A stretch of 20,256 nucleotides of DNA from a virus, in IMG/VR virus record IMGVR_UViG_3300045999_013045, positions 1 through 20,256 of that record; one strand, given 5' to 3'. Both the position numbers and the translations under genes were made by a program. Positions 1-5,604 of this stretch are shown here, one piece after another. The notes beneath the pieces were generated by a model. It saw only the letters and a list, made by a program, of their open reading frames with translations, had not been told where the DNA came from and ran no database searches. Within the stretch, counting starts at the first letter, position 1. Every line of letters begins with the position of its first letter.

Positions 1-425
1 AAAGTGCTGTCTGCACGAATCTCAGAGTTCACATCCCCAGAGTTGGTGAAGTAAAGCTCATGCAGCTTAACACCGTTCATGTTATGAACTTCGTCTTGCT
101 TTAGTCTGCGATATTCACTATCATTGTTATTATCTGCATCTACTCTTGGGACTGTATCAAGCTTGCTGGAGATTTTGTTGAAGCTATCGACGTAACTCTT
201 GTAAAGCTTTTCATGATTTTCTTTTGTGGTAGGTGACTGAACATCACCTTTCATAACAAAAGATCTTGGCATAATGATAACAGCTTCTTGTAAAATCTTT
301 TTACCAGCAGCAACAATTTGTTTTACCGCAGGCTTCTCCAATACTCCACTGTTGCCCAAAACATTACCAACAGCTTCTTGAATCACTTTTTGTAAACGTT
401 CTTTGTCTAATATTTTTGTGGTCAT
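1..425 (-). CDS. Fe/Mn superoxide dismutase-like protein, N-terminal part (runs off left edge)
   Basis: Reading the minus strand from ATG at 425 gives 141 open codons up to the window edge, so the C-terminus is missing. Residues 1-60 form a helical, Ala/Lys/Gln-rich extension not typical of the enzyme. From about residue 64 the pattern fits Fe/Mn superoxide dismutase: H71 in NHEKLYKSYVDSFNKIS aligns with the first metal-binding His of the family (its H-x3-H-x2-Y-x3-N helix), and H122 in VKLHELYFTN aligns with the second (N-H-x-F-Y-W). The last two ligands (Asp, His) would lie outside the window. The second His of the usual helix is not kept, so a catalytically changed or structural relative is possible. 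The gene follows the 75-residue gene by 32 bases and has an AAAGG ribosome site inside a 17-base element repeated at 8446-8462. Assignment is by motif recognition and remains moderate. Confidence 0.55.
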   Translation of the reverse strand, partial: MTTKILDKERLQKVIQEAVGNVLGNSGVLEKPAVKQIVAAGKKILQEAVIIMPRSFVMKGDVQSPTTKENHEKLYKSYVDSFNKISSKLDTVPRVDADNNNDSEYRRLKQDEVHNMNGVKLHELYFTNSGDVNSEIRADST

Positions 426-434
426 GTGTCATAT

Positions 435-451
435 ACCTTTGCTCATAAGTA
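435..451 (-). repeat. 17-base leader element, copy at the SOD-like gene
   Basis: Exact match to 8446-8462. On the minus strand it reads TACTTATGAGCAAAGGT and lies between the stop codon of the 75-residue gene and the ATG at 425. A TATACT overlapping its upstream side could serve as a -10 box, but this is weak. Confidence 0.65.
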
Positions 452-457
452 TAGAAC

Positions 458-685
458 TTACGTCGTTATCTTGCTTTCCATTCTATCTTCTTGTGGAAAC
501 GTTGAATCCCAATCATCTTCTGGACTATCAACATCTAAATCCATCGTGTCAACAATATCCAGAAAACCATTGTCTTGTGCAGCAATACCTGTTCTGGAAA
601 CTCTTCTTGGATCATCTCCTAGAGTGGGAATAGCACTTTGAGCACTTGGACCTGTTTCAAATAGTATTTCGTATAACTTAGTCAT
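458..685 (-). CDS. small acidic protein with N-terminal LFE head-targeting-like motif
   Basis: A 75-residue acidic protein of unknown function. Its ATG at 685 overlaps the TGA of the upstream putative ADP-ribosyltransferase (ATGA), so translation is very likely coupled. The N-terminus MTKLYEILFETG closely resembles that of the upstream protein (MKLVDILFENS). Both carry an L-x-E element within the first ten residues, the kind of site the T4 prohead protease cuts in internal head proteins. The C-terminal half is Asp-rich (DSPEDDWDSTF) and likely disordered; the upstream protein has a similar DDWDFD stretch. It may be a packaged internal protein, an accessory to its neighbour, or a scaffold-type peptide. 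Coding status is supported by the overlap and shared N-terminus; function is unknown. Confidence 0.7.
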   Translation of the reverse strand: MTKLYEILFETGPSAQSAIPTLGDDPRRVSRTGIAAQDNGFLDIVDTMDLDVDSPEDDWDSTFPQEDRMESKITT

Positions 686-1503
686 TTGAGTAAATTTATT
701 AGTTCTGGGACAGGGTTTGTTGGTCCACTTATCTTCTTGTAAGCAACCTTGGATGCAGTAACATCTCCGTATGCCAATACTTCTTTTTGAAAGTCATAAG
801 GTGAACCACCAACAGAAAGATACTTCATTGCAGCATCAATGTTGAAAAAGAAAGGATTTGACTTGGTGTCACACTTGGCAAGAAGAACATACTTCTCCTC
901 TTTACTATCCTCTTCTTTTAAATATTCTGGTGGAAGATAAGGATGTTCTTCTTCTCTGTCTTCCACAGTTGTTGACTTTGCTGATTCGAACTTTGCTTGA
1001 CTATAAATTTTTATCGTTGCTTTTGCATCAAGAGTCCAACCAGTAAAACTAGAATCACTTCTGGGAGATATTACAACGTTGCTCTCGGTTCCAATCTGCT
1101 CGGTAACTTCCCTGTCAAGAATATTCTCTAAACTAGACTTGGAGAGTCCAATCAAAACTCGCCAAGCAGTTGCTGAAGGTACCGAAAAATAACTCTTGTA
1201 TTTTCCAGAATCACTTATTCTTTTCATCTCTTTAACAACGTTATTAAGCAGTTCTTTATTGTTAAACGAGGTATAAAAAACCAATGCGTTGTATATCTTT
1301 TTTTCAAGGTCTGTATCTGGCTCATTAATGTTTTGGCCAATAGATTTACGAATATCACCAAAAACATATTGGCCAAGACTTCCTCCATCTGGTTCGTCTG
1401 GTTCTTCTTTTGGTTGTTGCTTTTTTGGAGCAAGCTTACCTGTTCTTGGATCAAAGTCCCAATCATCCCAGCTGTTTTCGAAAAGAATATCAACTAACTT
1501 CAT
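682..1503 (-). CDS. putative phage mono-ADP-ribosyltransferase (Alt/C3-like motifs)
   Basis: A 273-residue protein starting at ATG 1503 with AGGAAGAG about 13 bases upstream. The frame stays open further into purA on the other strand, but that extension is rejected as a start. Residues 10-45 are an acidic/proline-rich linker after the N-terminal MKLVDILFE. The core has the three-part signature of R-S-E ADP-ribosyltransferases. R115 lies in a beta-strand-like segment (TAWRVLIGLS). An SSFTGWT segment at 151-157 sits where the STS strand is expected. QKEVLAYG at 239-246 gives a Q-x-E pair (Q239, E241) like the ARTT loop of C3-type enzymes. These enzymes move ADP-ribose from NAD+ to host proteins; T4 Alt, ModA and ModB act on RNA polymerase or translation proteins. 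The STS motif is degenerate (FTGWT), so activity is not assured. The target is unknown. Confidence 0.5.
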   Translation of the reverse strand: MKLVDILFENSWDDWDFDPRTGKLAPKKQQPKEEPDEPDGGSLGQYVFGDIRKSIGQNINEPDTDLEKKIYNALVFYTSFNNKELLNNVVKEMKRISDSGKYKSYFSVPSATAWRVLIGLSKSSLENILDREVTEQIGTESNVVISPRSDSSFTGWTLDAKATIKIYSQAKFESAKSTTVEDREEEHPYLPPEYLKEEDSKEEKYVLLAKCDTKSNPFFFNIDAAMKYLSVGGSPYDFQKEVLAYGDVTASKVAYKKISGPTNPVPELINLLK

Positions 1504-1548
1504 AACATTAAGTATCTCTTCCTTCTCTTGGTTATCTTCCACACCACA

Positions 1549-1554
1549 TATAAT
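1549..1554 (+). promoter_or_regulatory. candidate -10 box upstream of purA
   Basis: A perfect TATAAT lies 52 bases upstream of the purA ATG in the 102-base divergent gap between purA and the putative ADP-ribosyltransferase gene. The -35 region at the right distance (TCTTGG/CTTGGT) is poor, so this is a weak call. The other plus-strand promoters here use a TTTAGA-N17-TATTCT form instead. Confidence 0.3.
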
Positions 1555-1605
1555 CCTTTTATCTTTACCTAATCTTGTGTTAACGTGTTTATACAAGGAG
1601 CAAAT

Positions 1606-2730
1606 ATGCCAGCTGATGTAGTATTGGGTCTTCAATATGGTGATGAAGGGAAAGGTAAGGTTGTTGACTATCTTGCCAAAAACTATGAATATGTTGTAAG
1701 GTTTCATGGAGGTAACAACGCAGGACATACGCTTGTGGTAAATGGACACCGTATTGCTGTTCATGCTCTTCCTTCTGGAGTTCTTCATCCACATGTCAAC
1801 AACGTTATTGGGAATGGTTGTGTGATTGATCCAGAGCAGCTTGCCAAGGAAATCAATCAAGTAGGTGCGTCGAGTCTTGTTGGTCGTTTGTTTATTTCTC
1901 ATGCTGCTCACGTTATTCTTCCTACAGCTCGCACAGAAGATCAAGCAACAGGTAAAAAGGTAGGAACAACTGGACGAGGTATTGGTCCCACATATGCAGC
2001 TAAAATGCATCGCACAGGGTTGCGTATGGAAAACCTTGCAAAAGGTGAGTTGGATTCTCTATATCCAGAAGGCACTCTAGACGTTATTAAGCCTTTTGTA
2101 TCTGACACTACTAGCTTACTGCAAATGGCTGTTAAAAGCGGCGCTAATATTCTTCTAGAGGGTGCACAAGGCACTCTTCTTGATATTGATCATGGCACGT
2201 ATCCATATGTCACAAGTTCCAACTGTACTATTGGTGGAGCACTTACAGGAACAGGATTAAACCATAAATCTCTACGTAAGGTTATTGGTGTTGTTAAGGC
2301 ATATACAACACGGGTTGGAGAGGGACCATTTCCAACAGAACAAATGAATGAGATTGGTGATAAGCTTCGTGAAGTAGGTGGAGAATATGGCACAACAACA
2401 GGAAGAAACCGTCGTTGTGGTTGGCTAGATTATAATGATCTACGTCGAGCATGTGAACTTAATGGAGTTGATGAAGTTGTGATTACCAAGCTAGATGTAC
2501 TAGATGAATTTAAGATGATTCCTGTAGGTTATAGAGGTTTTGAAAATGGCCGTAAAGAGATTGTTTATTGTGATTGGAATGGCTGGAATCGTCCAACAAA
2601 AGGTTTGCGTGATAAAACAATGTTGCCACAGGATGCAATGAATTATATACAACATATTGCAGCAGTTGCCATGGCCCCAGTAACTCATATTTCAACATCT
2701 CCAGAAAGAGAAGACATGATTGTACTATGA
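1606..2730 (+). CDS. purA: adenylosuccinate synthetase (PurA), short form
   Basis: Catalyses IMP + aspartate + GTP to adenylosuccinate, the committed step to AMP, in the cytosol. ATG at 1606 is chosen because AAGGAG ends five bases before it; a GTG at 1585 in frame is less likely. The protein has 374 residues against about 430 in E. coli. Visible motifs are QYGDEGKGK (10-18, with the catalytic Asp at 13 as in E. coli), NAGHT with H41, GTTGRGIGPTY (120-130), EGAQG (185-189), the aspartate-binding TTTGR loop (263-267) and the guanine-recognising KLDVLD (295-300). The 36 residues missing between the GIGP motif and EGAQG make it like archaeal PurA and phage PurZ in length. PurZ, which makes 2-aminoadenine precursors, replaces the active-site Asp; it is retained here, so PurA (or a PurZ0-like intermediate) is the better call. 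It overlaps the next gene by ATGA. Confidence 0.93.
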   Translation: MPADVVLGLQYGDEGKGKVVDYLAKNYEYVVRFHGGNNAGHTLVVNGHRIAVHALPSGVLHPHVNNVIGNGCVIDPEQLAKEINQVGASSLVGRLFISHAAHVILPTARTEDQATGKKVGTTGRGIGPTYAAKMHRTGLRMENLAKGELDSLYPEGTLDVIKPFVSDTTSLLQMAVKSGANILLEGAQGTLLDIDHGTYPYVTSSNCTIGGALTGTGLNHKSLRKVIGVVKAYTTRVGEGPFPTEQMNEIGDKLREVGGEYGTTTGRNRRCGWLDYNDLRRACELNGVDEVVITKLDVLDEFKMIPVGYRGFENGRKEIVYCDWNGWNRPTKGLRDKTMLPQDAMNYIQHIAAVAMAPVTHISTSPEREDMIVL

Positions 2731-2990
2731 GTAAAATTCAAGTACAAAGAAACTATTGGTATAAAATCATTGAGTACTATAACAATGTTTTGAACGAAAA
2801 GTTTTTAAACCAACCTTTGACTCCTGTTACCCAACATTACATGAGGCAAACGTTCGAAACAACTGTTAATAGTGCCAAGCGTAGAGAAACACATCCAGCA
2901 TGGCATGTTCCTCTAGTGCTAACTTTTGAACCACTACACCAACGCTTTATCATCGAAGCCGCACAACCAGAAAACTTAGAAATAATCTAA
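2727..2990 (+). CDS. hypothetical protein coupled to purA
   Basis: An 87-residue protein whose ATG overlaps the purA stop (ATGA), which implies translational coupling and a possible shared role. It has an aromatic, helical N-terminal half (residues 5-25, rich in Tyr and Asn), a central basic patch (SAKRRE) and a beta-like end (WHVPLVLTF, RFIIEAA). No motif is recognised, and no signal peptide or membrane segment is evident. The next plus-strand gene has its own promoter, so the purA transcription unit may end here; a small hairpin without a U-run lies at 2996-3010. Confidence 0.65.
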   Translation: MSKIQVQRNYWYKIIEYYNNVLNEKFLNQPLTPVTQHYMRQTFETTVNSAKRRETHPAWHVPLVLTFEPLHQRFIIEAAQPENLEII

Positions 2991-3050
2991 GTTCAGTTTT
3001 CTACGAAAACCCCTAGAAATCCAGCCTTTTCAATAAAAAGAAGAATAACC

Positions 3051-3079
3051 TTTAGAATATCTGCCACGTTTGGTATTCT
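3051..3079 (+). promoter_or_regulatory. sigma70-like promoter TTTAGA-N17-TATTCT (copy 1)
   Basis: TTTAGA at 3051-3056 and TATTCT at 3074-3079, separated by exactly 17 bases. The predicted transcription start is near 3086, about 27 bases before the ATG at 3113. The same hexamers with the same spacer recur at 3468-3496 (plus) and 10840-10868 (minus), and the base after TATTCT is A in all three. This recurrence is the main support. Confidence 0.75.
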
Positions 3080-3112
3080 AACAATAGGAAGACAGGAGAG
3101 AGGGCAAAGCAA

Positions 3113-3319
3113 ATGAAATACCGCAACTGTTTCTGGTTCAGCTTTGGTGATTTGAAGGTTGGTGAAAGCTTTGTGTTCTGTAATCCTTTTACTCCTAGTG
3201 ATAGTGTAGACAATGTGAAGTTTCTCAAGATTTCTCCTCGCAAGTATCGTATATTGACCGGCCCCGGTGCAGGTCGTGAATGGCAAACAACTAGCAAGAC
3301 CAGCGTTAAGCGCATTTGA
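3113..3319 (+). CDS. small phage protein with a DLKVGESF-type motif
   Basis: A 68-residue protein directly downstream of promoter copy 1, with a purine-rich ribosome site (AGGAGAGAGGG) before the ATG. The pattern FGDLKVGESFVF, then KISPRKY and a final strand, is like a widespread group of small phage and bacterial proteins of unknown function that share a DLK-x-G-x-x-F start and a K-I-S-x-R core. It is probably a small beta barrel. The ORF is short but is supported by its promoter, ribosome site and recognisable pattern. Function is unknown. Confidence 0.75.
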   Translation: MKYRNCFWFSFGDLKVGESFVFCNPFTPSDSVDNVKFLKISPRKYRILTGPGAGREWQTTSKTSVKRI

Positions 3320-3333
3320 AAGGGTGAAAAAAT

Positions 3334-3453
3334 ATGTTTGATCTAATTGAGAAGTTTCTTTCGGTTTATCTCGCTTGGCTTTGGTTTCAAGTTATTGTTA
3401 TTCTTGTGGGAGTTGGTGGGTTGTTTTTGTTTGCTGCTTGGTTGACAAGTTAA
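3334..3453 (+). CDS. 39-residue single-span membrane protein
   Basis: A 39-residue frame from ATG 3334 to TAA 3453, preceded by AGGGTG at a spacing of eight bases and starting 14 bases after the previous stop. Residues 1-10 form a short amphipathic start (MFDLIEKFLS). Residues 11-37 are almost wholly hydrophobic with Trp at both ends (W15, W17, W36), which fits one membrane-spanning helix. Small phage membrane proteins of this size include lysis modulators and superinfection-exclusion proteins, but nothing here selects among them. It appears to be cotranscribed with the 68-residue gene from the promoter at 3051. Confidence 0.6.
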   Translation: MFDLIEKFLSVYLAWLWFQVIVILVGVGGLFLFAAWLTS

Positions 3454-3467
3454 AAGGTAAAATAATC

Positions 3468-3496
3468 TTTAGAAAATCGTCAACGTCTGATATTCT
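3468..3496 (+). promoter_or_regulatory. sigma70-like promoter TTTAGA-N17-TATTCT (copy 2), start at the ATG
   Basis: TTTAGA at 3468-3473 and TATTCT at 3491-3496 with a 17-base spacer, preceded by TGA as in an extended -10 context. Standard geometry places the transcription start at about 3503, the A of the ATG of the zinc-finger gene. The transcript would be leaderless or nearly so. Confidence 0.75.
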
Positions 3497-3502
3497 AAGA
3501 GC

Positions 3503-3871
3503 ATGAAGAACGAAGCAAGCAACGGTTACTGGAACAACACGCATCCTCGGGCTTTCGAGAATATGACTGTGCGGGTTAGCCCACACTCGCATTACGTCTC
3601 TTGCCCGGTGTGTCACGGTCATGGTGCATGGCATCTTGCACACTACCCTAACACTCGCAAGGACTTCTATGCGTACTTTGACGCTAGCTGCTCTCAGTGT
3701 TTTGGTTGGGGTTACGTTGATCCTAACACTGTGGATGCGTCGTGCACCCATGTTTGGGAACAGCTTTCTTACGAAGAGTCTCGCAATCGTGGTCTGCAAA
3801 CTGGTCGTTGCTGGACTAATCACAAGTGCTCGCATTGCAACAAGATCATGGGCGTTGATAGCTCAGACTGA
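3503..3871 (+). CDS. zinc-finger protein with DnaJ-type CxxCxGxG pairs
   Basis: A 122-residue protein with two zinc-binding regions. The first has CPVCHGHG (34-41) and CSQCFGWG (63-70), two CxxCxGxG elements like half of the DnaJ cysteine-rich domain. The second has C81-x-H83, C103 and CSHC (109-112), followed by a VDSSD end, a pattern typical of small phage zinc ribbons. Such domains usually bind protein or nucleic acid; no enzyme motif is seen. No convincing ribosome-binding site precedes the ATG at 3503, and promoter copy 2 places the RNA start at that ATG. The alternative start at 3563 (residue 21) would still keep all the cysteines. Base composition looks richer in G+C than purA. Confidence 0.8.
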   Translation: MKNEASNGYWNNTHPRAFENMTVRVSPHSHYVSCPVCHGHGAWHLAHYPNTRKDFYAYFDASCSQCFGWGYVDPNTVDASCTHVWEQLSYEESRNRGLQTGRCWTNHKCSHCNKIMGVDSSD

Positions 3872-3885
3872 AAAAAAGAAAAATA

Positions 3886-3902
3886 TTGGTTGAGAAAACC
3901 AA
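3886..3902. other. short hairpin between the zinc-finger gene and the next gene
   Basis: TTGGTT (3886-3891) and AACCAA (3897-3902) can pair around a 5-base GAGAA loop. There is no U-run after it on the plus strand, so it is not a clear terminator for the upstream gene. On the minus strand a T-rich stretch follows. Its role is unknown. Confidence 0.3.
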
Positions 3903-3924
3903 AAACAAATGGTAGAGTAAAAAC

Positions 3925-4188
3925 ATGGCAAGAGTAACACGATACAGGATTGCGGCGGTACCTGACAAGGATATAGGTTCTGTAACCTTTAAGAGTGATT
4001 ACGAATGCACTGTGTTTGGTAATCGTTTCTTTGAGGGTCAAACGGTAAAGGTAGGCAAAGCAATGCTAACACCGTTTGGTGAGGCATATTACAAGGTTTT
4101 CGGATCAAAGGTGTGGGTAACGGCAAAAGAAGTAACTAATATCAACGTCAACGTGAGCCATCGTCGAACATATCGTTCGGTGCTATAA
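3925..4188 (+). CDS. hypothetical 87-residue protein
   Basis: A basic 87-residue protein with GGTAGAG upstream as a plausible ribosome site. It appears beta-rich, with alternating strands such as RYRIAAVP, SVTFKSDYECTVFG and SKVWVTAKEV. A Thr/Tyr-containing segment (MLTPFGEAYYKVFGSKVWVT) resembles small phage proteins with a T-x-Y-x-x-x-G-K-x-W pattern. There is no membrane segment and no catalytic motif. It lies between the zinc-finger gene and the two-module gene, all on the plus strand, and is probably transcribed with them from promoter copy 2. Confidence 0.65.
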   Translation: MARVTRYRIAAVPDKDIGSVTFKSDYECTVFGNRFFEGQTVKVGKAMLTPFGEAYYKVFGSKVWVTAKEVTNINVNVSHRRTYRSVL

Positions 4189-4247
4189 CAATCAACAACT
4201 AACAATAAACCGTTTTCAACAACAAAGTTTTCAAAGGTAGGTACATC

Positions 4248-4928
4248 ATGGATAAGCACATTCTTCATTCGGTTCTTGAGACTCTCACTGCTGGCATGAC
4301 TGCCACTATTAACTTCAACGAGCCTTTCACCGATCTTACTGGTGATTATACGATTGTTGCATCTAAGGTTGGTCGTGGTCGTGGAGGCTCTCGGGTTATT
4401 GAGATTGCACCTGTTGGCAATCCAGATGATTCATTCGGTGCTCTTGAGATTAACGGCAAGGAAAAGGCTCTTGGCACTGGAACGTCGGAATATATCGCTA
4501 CCATGGTAATCGATGGTAAGACGTTCGGCATGGAAGATCCGATTGAGACTTCCCGCAAGTCGGGTGTACGTCGGCCTCGTAACGCTGGCACCGATGGGCA
4601 GACTGCTGCTCCTGTAACGGCTCGTCAGCGTGAAGCAGGCAAGCGTGCTAGGGTAAACAGTGATATCGCTCAAGGGCAGCGTGTTGCCAAGGCTCTTGGT
4701 GATATTCTCACTGAGAATCCTACAACCAACTTCAAGCTTATTGCCAAGGAGCGTACTTCTTCGATGAATGGTGAATGGAAGGTTGTATCATTTACATACG
4801 CCGATTCAAACCTTATGATGCATCTTGTTGATCTCGACAATCCAGAGCGAACGTTTGAGTTCGATTCGATTGTTCACGGTGTTGATGTTCGTGATGTGCA
4901 AGTGATTGGGATTGAGTCTGCTAACTGA
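4248..4928 (+). CDS. hypothetical protein with two related modules
   Basis: A 226-residue protein of unknown function with a strong ribosome site (AAAGGTAGGT). It seems to consist of two similar modules of about 75-90 residues. In module 1 (about 5-95), LTGDYTIVASK leads to SRVIEIAPVGNPDDSFGALE. In module 2 (about 145-222), MNGEWKVVSFT leads to MMHLVDLDNPERTFEFDSI. Each has a G-[DE]-[YW]-x-[IV]-V strand, then a hydrophobic strand, an NP-containing turn and an aromatic strand. A basic, Ala/Arg-rich linker (about 103-140) joins them and could touch nucleic acid. The gene looks richer in G+C than most of the window. It ends with its TGA directly abutting the stop codon of the convergent minus-strand gene. 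Confidence 0.75.
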   Translation: MDKHILHSVLETLTAGMTATINFNEPFTDLTGDYTIVASKVGRGRGGSRVIEIAPVGNPDDSFGALEINGKEKALGTGTSEYIATMVIDGKTFGMEDPIETSRKSGVRRPRNAGTDGQTAAPVTARQREAGKRARVNSDIAQGQRVAKALGDILTENPTTNFKLIAKERTSSMNGEWKVVSFTYADSNLMMHLVDLDNPERTFEFDSIVHGVDVRDVQVIGIESAN

Positions 4929-5603
4929 TTAATCCAGCATTCCCTTAAGCAACGTTTTCATACGTTGTTTCAAAGCCAGCTTCTCTGGCGATAGCTCAAC
5001 AACATTAACGGGCTCTGGTGTCTTAACTGATATCAGAGCCTTTTGCTTTTCTGGTGCTTTAAACAAAGCTTGTTTGACAAAATCTTCATCCAAAACTTTT
5101 GCGATTTCTTCGAGTTTGGTTTTCTTTTGTTCTGCTATTGGTATTGGCGCTACAACGGACAATACATCATCGATATCATCCACATCTTCTGATTCGTCAT
5201 TTAAAGGCTGTTCTGTGCTTATTGAGTTACTATCATCCTCTTGTTCGTCTTGTGCATTCTCGGGCTCTGTTAAGCCTTCTAAGTCGATTGTGCAACGAGA
5301 AATAAAAGGTGTAAGAAGTTGATCTTCTAAAACAAGTTCAGCCTTCAAGATATAAGTTTTTGCAGGATTAAAAATGCAAAGTTGTTCTGGGAGGTTGAAA
5401 GCTATTTCTTTGTCTTGTTTTAGTTCGGCTGGGAGTACAATACCAAAATCGTGTTCATCTTGAATAAGAACACGACAAAGATACACAAGACTATCTTTGT
5501 CTTCCACATCCATCAAACTAGTTAAACTGTTTTGATAAGCTTCAGACAAAGATAATGTTGTGATTTCGTTTGGTTTGATTGATAAAACAGCTAGGTCTTC
5601 CAT
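4929..5603 (-). CDS. hypothetical protein with acidic linker
   Basis: A 224-residue protein of unknown function. Residues 1-110 look like a globular alpha/beta domain (LCRVLIQDEHDFGIVLPAEL, TYILKAELVLED). Residues about 111-150 are a very acidic low-complexity linker (ESEDVDDIDDVL). The C-terminus is a Lys-rich helical region (EKLALKQRMKTLLKGMLD). This three-part layout is compatible with a virion or assembly protein, but no homologue is recognised. It starts one base after the stop of the Gln/His-rich gene, indicating one transcription unit. Its stop abuts that of the plus-strand gene with no bases between. Confidence 0.75.
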   Translation of the reverse strand: MEDLAVLSIKPNEITTLSLSEAYQNSLTSLMDVEDKDSLVYLCRVLIQDEHDFGIVLPAELKQDKEIAFNLPEQLCIFNPAKTYILKAELVLEDQLLTPFISRCTIDLEGLTEPENAQDEQEDDSNSISTEQPLNDESEDVDDIDDVLSVVAPIPIAEQKKTKLEEIAKVLDEDFVKQALFKAPEKQKALISVKTPEPVNVVELSPEKLALKQRMKTLLKGMLD

Positions 5604-5604
5604 C

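Noticed and set aside
1504-2010. Upstream extension of the minus-strand gene at 682-1503 to a 442-residue frame
   Set aside because: It would lie across the divergent gap and antisense to the well-supported purA. The extension has a different, Cys/Ser/Asn-rich composition, while ATG 1503 gives an N-terminus matching that of the neighbouring gene.
1606-2730. PurZ (2-aminoadenine pathway) as the identity of the synthetase
   Set aside because: The catalytic Asp13 is retained in GDEGKGK and the GTP-recognition KLDVLD is intact, and no DatZ or other Z-genome partner is visible in the window. PurZ0-like activity is kept only as an open question.
2996-3010. GTTTTC-TAC-GAAAAC hairpin after the purA operon as a terminator
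   Set aside because: The stem has six pairs with only two G-C and is followed by CCCCTA, not a T-run.
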